The position numbers and the translations under genes were made by a program. Positions 59,643 through 64,000 of a stretch of 64,000 nucleotides of DNA are shown here, piece after piece. A model generated the notes under the pieces. The model ran no database searches and had not been told where the DNA came from. It was given only the letters and a program-made list of their open reading frames with translations. The stretch comes from Flaviramulus sp. BrNp1-15 (GTDB taxonomy: Bacteria; Bacteroidota; Bacteroidia; Flavobacteriales; Flavobacteriaceae). Position 1 is the stretch's first letter. Every line of letters starts with the position of its first letter. The stretch covers positions 542,471-606,470 of the forward strand of contig NZ_CP092099.1 in the NCBI RefSeq assembly GCF_022259695.1, written 5' to 3'.

Positions 59643-61934
59643 CTACTTTTTTATTGCTTTTTTAGTAATAGTCGTTCCGTTTGATAGTTTAACTTTAGCA
59701 ATGTAAATGGTACTGCTTAAGTTAGAAAGTTTATAAGTTTCAGAAGTATTATTGCCTTTAAAATCATATAGCTGTCTTCCTAAAAGATCGAAAATTGAAA
59801 CAGATTTAATACTTAAATTGTTAGATGTTGTAAACTGCACATTATCATCATCTAATTCTACAATTTTTAATGCTTTAGAGTTTAAAGCGACCTCATCTGT
59901 AGATAAAGAAGCGGCACTAAATACAACCTCAAAACGGTCTTTAAATTCACCTGTTTCTGATGTAAAAGTATAATCTGAAGCCGATAATTCGTGCACTGTA
60001 TTTAAAAGATTATCTTTTAAAAACACAGGATTGCTGTTTAAAAAGTCACCTTCAAATTGCGCTAAAGATAGTGTGTATAAGGTAGCAACATTAATATTTG
60101 TGTTAAACCCTAGTTTAATAATTTCGTCTGTGTTTAAACTACTAGCAGCTTTACCTTGAATAGCGAATTTTTTAACCGAACTATCCATAGTAGAGTATAA
60201 TGCAGCAGCATAATCTTGAGTTAAAAGTTTAGGTGCATCATATAAAAAGCCATCATCATCATTGGTAGCACCATCAACATAAGCCACAAGTATTTGGTTA
60301 AACACACCATTATCTGAAGTTAAATTAACCCAGAGTCTATTTGCGGTTGATGTCTTTTTTGTATTTGAACTTTTAAAGAATTGACTGTTGCTTGTGCCAT
60401 CTGCCATACGCATAGCATTGGTAAAAGTTACACTACCACTTGTAGTTGGTAAACTAGCTATAAAAAACCCTTGTGCTGAAGGTATATATTGAGTTGGTAT
60501 AATAGTGCTTGCTCCAGCAGTACCACCAGACCCAAATGTATAAATGGCATAATCGTTTAAACTAAAATTTTCTTCTTGATTACCAGGATTTGAATTATCT
60601 GGCGGAGTAGCTTGAGACCAAAGATAAGCTGCTCCACTAACTTCAGTTGCATTTGCAAGATAGAATGCATCAAAATCTAAGGCTCCTGGATAAGGATTAC
60701 CAATAAAATTCCAGCTACCAGCTATATTAGCTGCATTATATGATATGCCTGTTGGAACATCACCTGTATTAAAAGAACCCTCAAAGGAAGCGGTTCCAGA
60801 ACCTCCGGGAATGTGGAAACGAGATTCTGTAGCTGCATAACCAACACCGGGAGCTAAAACATCACCGCTTGATACTATTTGCCAATCGTCGCCATTATCA
60901 TCAATATCGTTACCATCGGCATCAAGATAGTTAGCTGCAATGAATCTAAATCGTCTATCACCAGGAGCAAAAGGGAAAGCGTCACCTACAACTTCTCCAA
61001 CAACAGGAGAACTCCAATAGGTGTAATAATACCATTGTGCTTTTGCAGGTGTTTGTTTATTAACTCTTGCAACACCTCCAGCATTAACGGTAAAGGTTCC
61101 TAAGTCATCATTTTGTACAAAATTACCTTGAGTTTCAACAATTAAATCACCATCTACATTTACATCATATTCAACTTCAATAAATGAGTTGTTACCTACA
61201 GTTAAAGTAGATCCAGCGTTTACAGTTAAACTACAAGCACTAAAATTACCATTTATAGCAGAGTTGTAATCTGCGTCAATAATAACCTCGGTTGTTATAT
61301 CTGGTGTGCCACTCCAAGTTCCATTCCAGGTTACAGTTCCTCCAGCACAAGTTACTGCTGAAACGACCCCATTAATTATAATACCTTTATTAGTTGCTGT
61401 ATTTTCTTCAATATCAAAAGTTCCACCAGCAGCACCAGCACTAAAGGCATAAAGTCTAAATGTAATAGTACCTGTTATTCCTGTTATTGAAGATAAATCT
61501 ATACCATTATTATCTTCAGCGGGGTCAGAGACGGAAGCGTCTGTAAATATAGATGTAAAACCAGAGCCTGTATCAACTCGAATATCAACCATTTGAGGCC
61601 CAGTAGGGCTTCTGTCGTAAGTAATATCCATTGTTGACAAATCTATTTGGTATCCAGAATTAGGAGTGAGAGTCCACTCTAAATAATCATTTGAATCAAG
61701 AGTTGTGGATGTAGTCCAGTTATTAGAATTATAAGTTCCTCCAGCATTTAGACCTATTCCAGGACCTCTACATATTCCCGTTGTAATAATATTAGCATCA
61801 GAAGCGATGGTGCCACTACAGCCTGTGTTTTGAAGAGAGCTAAAAGATGCAATTTCTTGCCCATACCCAAAATTCACAGCACAAAAAAGTGCAATAAAAA
61901 AAGTAAGGGATTTTGTGAGGGTAGTTTTTTTCAT
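59643..61934 (-). CDS. large surface protein with type A T9SS sorting domain
   Basis: The 763-residue exported protein has a signal peptide (about 1-25), Ser/Thr/Gly-rich beta-sandwich regions and a C-terminal type A sorting domain (SVSIFDLLGRQLYDFKG... KKAIKK) of about 75 residues that directs it through the type IX system to the surface. No enzyme motif is seen; an adhesin or lamin-type surface role is possible. The porZ gene lies nearby on the other strand. Confidence 0.85.
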   Translation of the reverse strand: MKKTTLTKSLTFFIALFCAVNFGYGQEIASFSSLQNTGCSGTIASDANIITTGICRGPGIGLNAGGTYNSNNWTTSTTLDSNDYLEWTLTPNSGYQIDLSTMDITYDRSPTGPQMVDIRVDTGSGFTSIFTDASVSDPAEDNNGIDLSSITGITGTITFRLYAFSAGAAGGTFDIEENTATNKGIIINGVVSAVTCAGGTVTWNGTWSGTPDITTEVIIDADYNSAINGNFSACSLTVNAGSTLTVGNNSFIEVEYDVNVDGDLIVETQGNFVQNDDLGTFTVNAGGVARVNKQTPAKAQWYYYTYWSSPVVGEVVGDAFPFAPGDRRFRFIAANYLDADGNDIDDNGDDWQIVSSGDVLAPGVGYAATESRFHIPGGSGTASFEGSFNTGDVPTGISYNAANIAGSWNFIGNPYPGALDFDAFYLANATEVSGAAYLWSQATPPDNSNPGNQEENFSLNDYAIYTFGSGGTAGASTIIPTQYIPSAQGFFIASLPTTSGSVTFTNAMRMADGTSNSQFFKSSNTKKTSTANRLWVNLTSDNGVFNQILVAYVDGATNDDDGFLYDAPKLLTQDYAAALYSTMDSSVKKFAIQGKAASSLNTDEIIKLGFNTNINVATLYTLSLAQFEGDFLNSNPVFLKDNLLNTVHELSASDYTFTSETGEFKDRFEVVFSAASLSTDEVALNSKALKIVELDDDNVQFTTSNNLSIKSVSIFDLLGRQLYDFKGNNTSETYKLSNLSSTIYIAKVKLSNGTTITKKAIKK

Positions 61935-62004
61935 AGCTGTTAAGTTTAAAACTTAAGATTTGGTTTTTATAAATTTTTCTTCTTAATGTTAATTTATCTA
62001 TTGT

Positions 62005-62012
62005 TACTTTTG
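62005..62012 (+). promoter_or_regulatory. -7 box for recX
   Basis: TACTTTTG matches TAnnTTTG, 10 bases before ATG 62022. It lies inside the longer alternative reading frame start, which argues for the shorter RecX. Confidence 0.45.
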
Positions 62013-62021
62013 GCTACATCT

Positions 62022-62495
62022 ATGCAAACCAAAAAAACATATACACTACAAGAAGCTACCAAAAAACTGGAGCATTTTTGTGCGTATCAAGAACGTTGCC
62101 ATCAAGAGGTTAGACAAAAGCTAGTGGGTATGAATATGATTCCAGAAGCTATAGATGTAATTATAGTACACCTATTAGAGCATAACTTTCTTAATGAAGA
62201 ACGTTTTGCCAAAACATTTGTAAGCGGTAAGTTTAAAATCAAGCATTGGGGGCGCCATCGATTAACTTATGAACTTAAGAAAAAAGACATATCCAAAGTT
62301 AATATAAATCAGGCACTTACAGAAATTGAAGATGGGGAGTATATCGAGGTTTTCAATGATTTAGCCGAAAAAAAAGCCAATTCTATTAGAGAAAACAACA
62401 AATTTAAGAAAAGAAAAAAGTTTATTGATTACTTTTTGTATCGTGGTTGGGAGTCGCATTTAGTATACGAAAAAGCCAACGAATTGATTAAATAA
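62022..62495 (+). CDS. recX: regulatory protein RecX
   Basis: The 157-residue protein is the RecX inhibitor of RecA filaments. Three-helix repeats are visible: AYQERCHQEVRQKL, VHLLEHNFLNEERFAKTFVSGKFKIKHWGRHRLTYELKKK, and the C-terminal KKFIDYFLYRGWESHLVYE. The start at ATG 62022 gives the normal N-terminus; the longer start would add a hydrophobic stretch that RecX does not have. It ends just before a palindromic repeat. Confidence 0.93.
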   Translation: MQTKKTYTLQEATKKLEHFCAYQERCHQEVRQKLVGMNMIPEAIDVIIVHLLEHNFLNEERFAKTFVSGKFKIKHWGRHRLTYELKKKDISKVNINQALTEIEDGEYIEVFNDLAEKKANSIRENNKFKKRKKFIDYFLYRGWESHLVYEKANELIK

Positions 62496-62502
62496 TCACA
62501 AA

Positions 62503-62638
62503 AAACAGGCTGTTTAAAAAGTATTTTGAACTGATTTGTCTTGTTGAGCTTGTCGAAACAGATATTAATTTTCCGATAAAACGAAATATTTCGACTAGCT
62601 CAATATGACTTCGAATTCACTTTTTAAACAGCCTGTTT
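62503..62638. repeat. palindromic intergenic repeat with nested inverted repeats
   Basis: A perfect 20-base inverted repeat (AAACAGGCTGTTTAAAAAGT at 62503-62522 and its complement at 62619-62638) encloses a second one (TTGAGCTTGTCGAAA at 62544-62558 against TTTCGACTAGCTCAA at 62589-62603, one mismatch). The whole 136 bases could fold into a long hairpin. It lies between converging genes and has the look of a dispersed REP/MITE-like element. Confidence 0.8.
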
Positions 62639-62660
62639 AATATGCTATTATTGTGAGTTT

Positions 62661-63149
62661 TTACAAGTTAAAAGTAGCTCCAAAATTAACCGTAAACTGG
62701 TTGTGTAATTTTTCAGCAGGAGTTGGATTATCGTTATATTCTGCAAAAGGTGTGTTTAACTCGGTGTAAATACCAAAACCATCAGTAAAAAAGTAACGCA
62801 TACCTAAATGCCCACCAAAGTTTTTAAGCCCAACGCTTAAACCAGGGTAAATATCGAAGTTTTCATCAATGTTAACTACGTTTCCTAAGTTAGCATTAAA
62901 ACGTGCTTTAATATCAAAACGATCTCCAAAATCGGCATCTAAAACTTCATCAACACCTAAAGCGTAGGTAGAAGTAAGCCCTAAAGAAATGTTTTCGCCA
63001 ACACCAAAATCGTAGCTTACATTTAATCCTGTAGCATTATCTTGAAAATTAGCACCTACTTGAAATTTGTTATCGCCTTTACCTTTAAACGCTTGTGCAT
63101 TAACAAATGAAACACTTAGTATTGTTACTAGTAAAATTAATTTTTTCAT
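62661..63149 (-). CDS. small outer-membrane beta-barrel protein (DUF6646-like)
   Basis: This 162-residue exported protein has a signal peptide (about 1-19, cut after VNA) and then short amphipathic strands ending in a terminal Phe-containing strand (FTVNFGATFNL). The length and strand pattern suggest an eight-strand barrel. The family label DUF6646 is from memory only. A TATATTTG box (63175-63182, minus strand) lies 26 bases before the start. Confidence 0.78.
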   Translation of the reverse strand: MKKLILLVTILSVSFVNAQAFKGKGDNKFQVGANFQDNATGLNVSYDFGVGENISLGLTSTYALGVDEVLDADFGDRFDIKARFNANLGNVVNIDENFDIYPGLSVGLKNFGGHLGMRYFFTDGFGIYTELNTPFAEYNDNPTPAEKLHNQFTVNFGATFNL

Positions 63150-63174
63150 GTTTTTATTTAAAAATTTTAGTGCG

Positions 63175-63182
63175 CAAATATA
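63175..63182 (-). promoter_or_regulatory. -7 box of the small beta-barrel gene
   Basis: TATATTTG on the minus strand, 26 bases before ATG 63149. A TTTG occurs upstream but at only 14 bases spacing. Confidence 0.5.
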
Positions 63183-63206
63183 TTATAATTTTTAAACAAA
63201 GAAGTT

Positions 63207-64000
63207 TTATTTACTTACATTTTTGTGAGTTCGCACTATGGCCTGTTCGTTTTTCCAGTCAATCCATTTTTGGCCTTTTATGCGTCGCATAACATTATCT
63301 AAAGAGCGCATAATAAATACGTTATAAACTGCCTTTCCTAAGTTTTTTGGGTTTCTGGCAATGGCACGTAAACTCATAGAAAAACCTGGGGTAACATAGC
63401 GCATATAGTGCCAGTAACCTTCTGGCATATATAAAACTTCGCCATGATTAAGTTCTGTTTTAAACCCTTTGGCTTTTTTTAGCATGGGCCATTTTTTAAA
63501 ATCTGGGTTGTTAAAATCTATATCTTCTCTAGTAATTAAAGAGTGCGGAATTTTATATAAGTAGTCGTTTTGTTTTTGGTCGAACAAAATAATCTGCTTT
63601 TGTCCTTCAAAATGAAAATGAAAAATATTAGCTAAATCTATGTCGTAATGCATAAAAGTATACGAGTCGCGACCACCAAAAAATAACATAGGAATACCTT
63701 TCATAAGTCGTAATCCAAAATCTGGAAAGGTAAAATCTTTTTGTAGCTGAGGTATTTCTTTTAAAGCATTCCACAAAAAAATACGGTATTTGGTAGGCTC
63801 GCGTTTTAGCAAATCTACATAGTCTGCTAATTTCATTTTAGCATGTGGCTCGTTAAAACCGTCTTTGTAATCTACGGGTCTGTCGTCGTATAATGGAATG
63901 GTAATATTGCCACCAACAGTTTTCATATACTCCAAATTCCACTTGCTATATGCAGGCCAATCTTCAATAAAACGCTCAATAACCACAGGTTTTTGTGGTT
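63207..64000 (-). CDS. cupin-like/JmjC-type Fe(II) oxygenase-like protein (partial at right edge)
   Basis: The frame remains open to the window edge (...PQKPVVIERFIEDWPAYSKW is in frame past the GTG at 63986), so the N-terminus is missing. The fold is the cupin-like JmjC type: HYDIDLANIFHFHFEGQKQIILF gives the His-X-Asp pair, and a later His in MPEGYWHYMRYV is the third ligand. Such proteins are Fe(II)/2-oxoglutarate hydroxylases, sometimes of ribosomal proteins, but the target here is unknown. Conserved and common in flavobacteria. Confidence 0.87.
   Translation of the reverse strand, partial: PQKPVVIERFIEDWPAYSKWNLEYMKTVGGNITIPLYDDRPVDYKDGFNEPHAKMKLADYVDLLKREPTKYRIFLWNALKEIPQLQKDFTFPDFGLRLMKGIPMLFFGGRDSYTFMHYDIDLANIFHFHFEGQKQIILFDQKQNDYLYKIPHSLITREDIDFNNPDFKKWPMLKKAKGFKTELNHGEVLYMPEGYWHYMRYVTPGFSMSLRAIARNPKNLGKAVYNVFIMRSLDNVMRRIKGQKWIDWKNEQAIVRTHKNVSK

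Overview
The window is AT-rich chromosomal DNA from a member of the Bacteroidota, almost certainly family Flavobacteriaceae. The evidence is the gene content (a PorZ-like type IX secretion component, a type A sorting-domain protein, a plug-domain TonB receptor, DUF3857 proteins, a membrane-bound LytTR regulator). Promoters of the TTTG-N19-TAnnTTTG type are also present, and Shine-Dalgarno sequences are weak. No prophage, insertion sequence or CRISPR array is visible; most of it is ordinary core genome with a few accessory islands.

Layout. 1-5254: HD hydrolase (cut by the left edge), acyl-ACP desaturase and PlsC, bacilliredoxin, TerB-DnaJ protein, DUF1569 protein, LD-carboxypeptidase. 5427-11052: metG, ferritin, an unlisted 53-residue Lys/Cys-rich protein, tex, a TerB protein. 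11301-16044: a five-gene operon (coiled-coil protein, Roadblock-like protein, Rab-like small GTPase, two hybrid histidine kinases). 16136-21230: mfd, a TlpA-like thioredoxin, a YraN protein. 21241-28445: a TPR/MORN-repeat protein and two DUF3857 proteins, one with a dead transglutaminase site. 28568-37589: a DtxR-type regulator with an outer-membrane protein and a TroABCD-type metal ABC transporter, two unknown exported proteins, and FeoA-FeoB with a tiny FeoB-associated protein. 37662-39963: SCO protein, RseP, tRNA-Asn. 40072-47683: a membrane LytTR regulator facing a duplicated YceI / OB-fold / beta-barrel module with a c-type heme lipoprotein, an HMA-like protein and a double-cupredoxin lipoprotein. 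47776-51591: envelope-stress-type small proteins (YtxH, holin-like), ArsC-like, DinB-like, DUF3298-type, PLP enzyme. 51588-64000: outer-membrane protein, glutamate dehydrogenase, porZ-recO-TonB receptor, T9SS cargo, recX, a palindromic repeat, a small beta-barrel protein and a JmjC-like protein cut by the right edge.

The strongest candidate for an undescribed system is 11301-16044. The two hybrid kinases are tandem paralogues that have decayed in complementary ways. The first has Asp in place of the phospho-accepting His but an intact receiver. The second keeps the His but has Asn in place of the receiver Asp and has lost the acidic pocket. Together they could make one complete His-Asp relay split across two proteins, co-transcribed with a Ras-like GTPase and a Roadblock-like partner. 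A second candidate is the LytTR-adjacent region 40072-47683, where two operons share a direct-repeat promoter element and the YceI/OB/beta-barrel set occurs twice.
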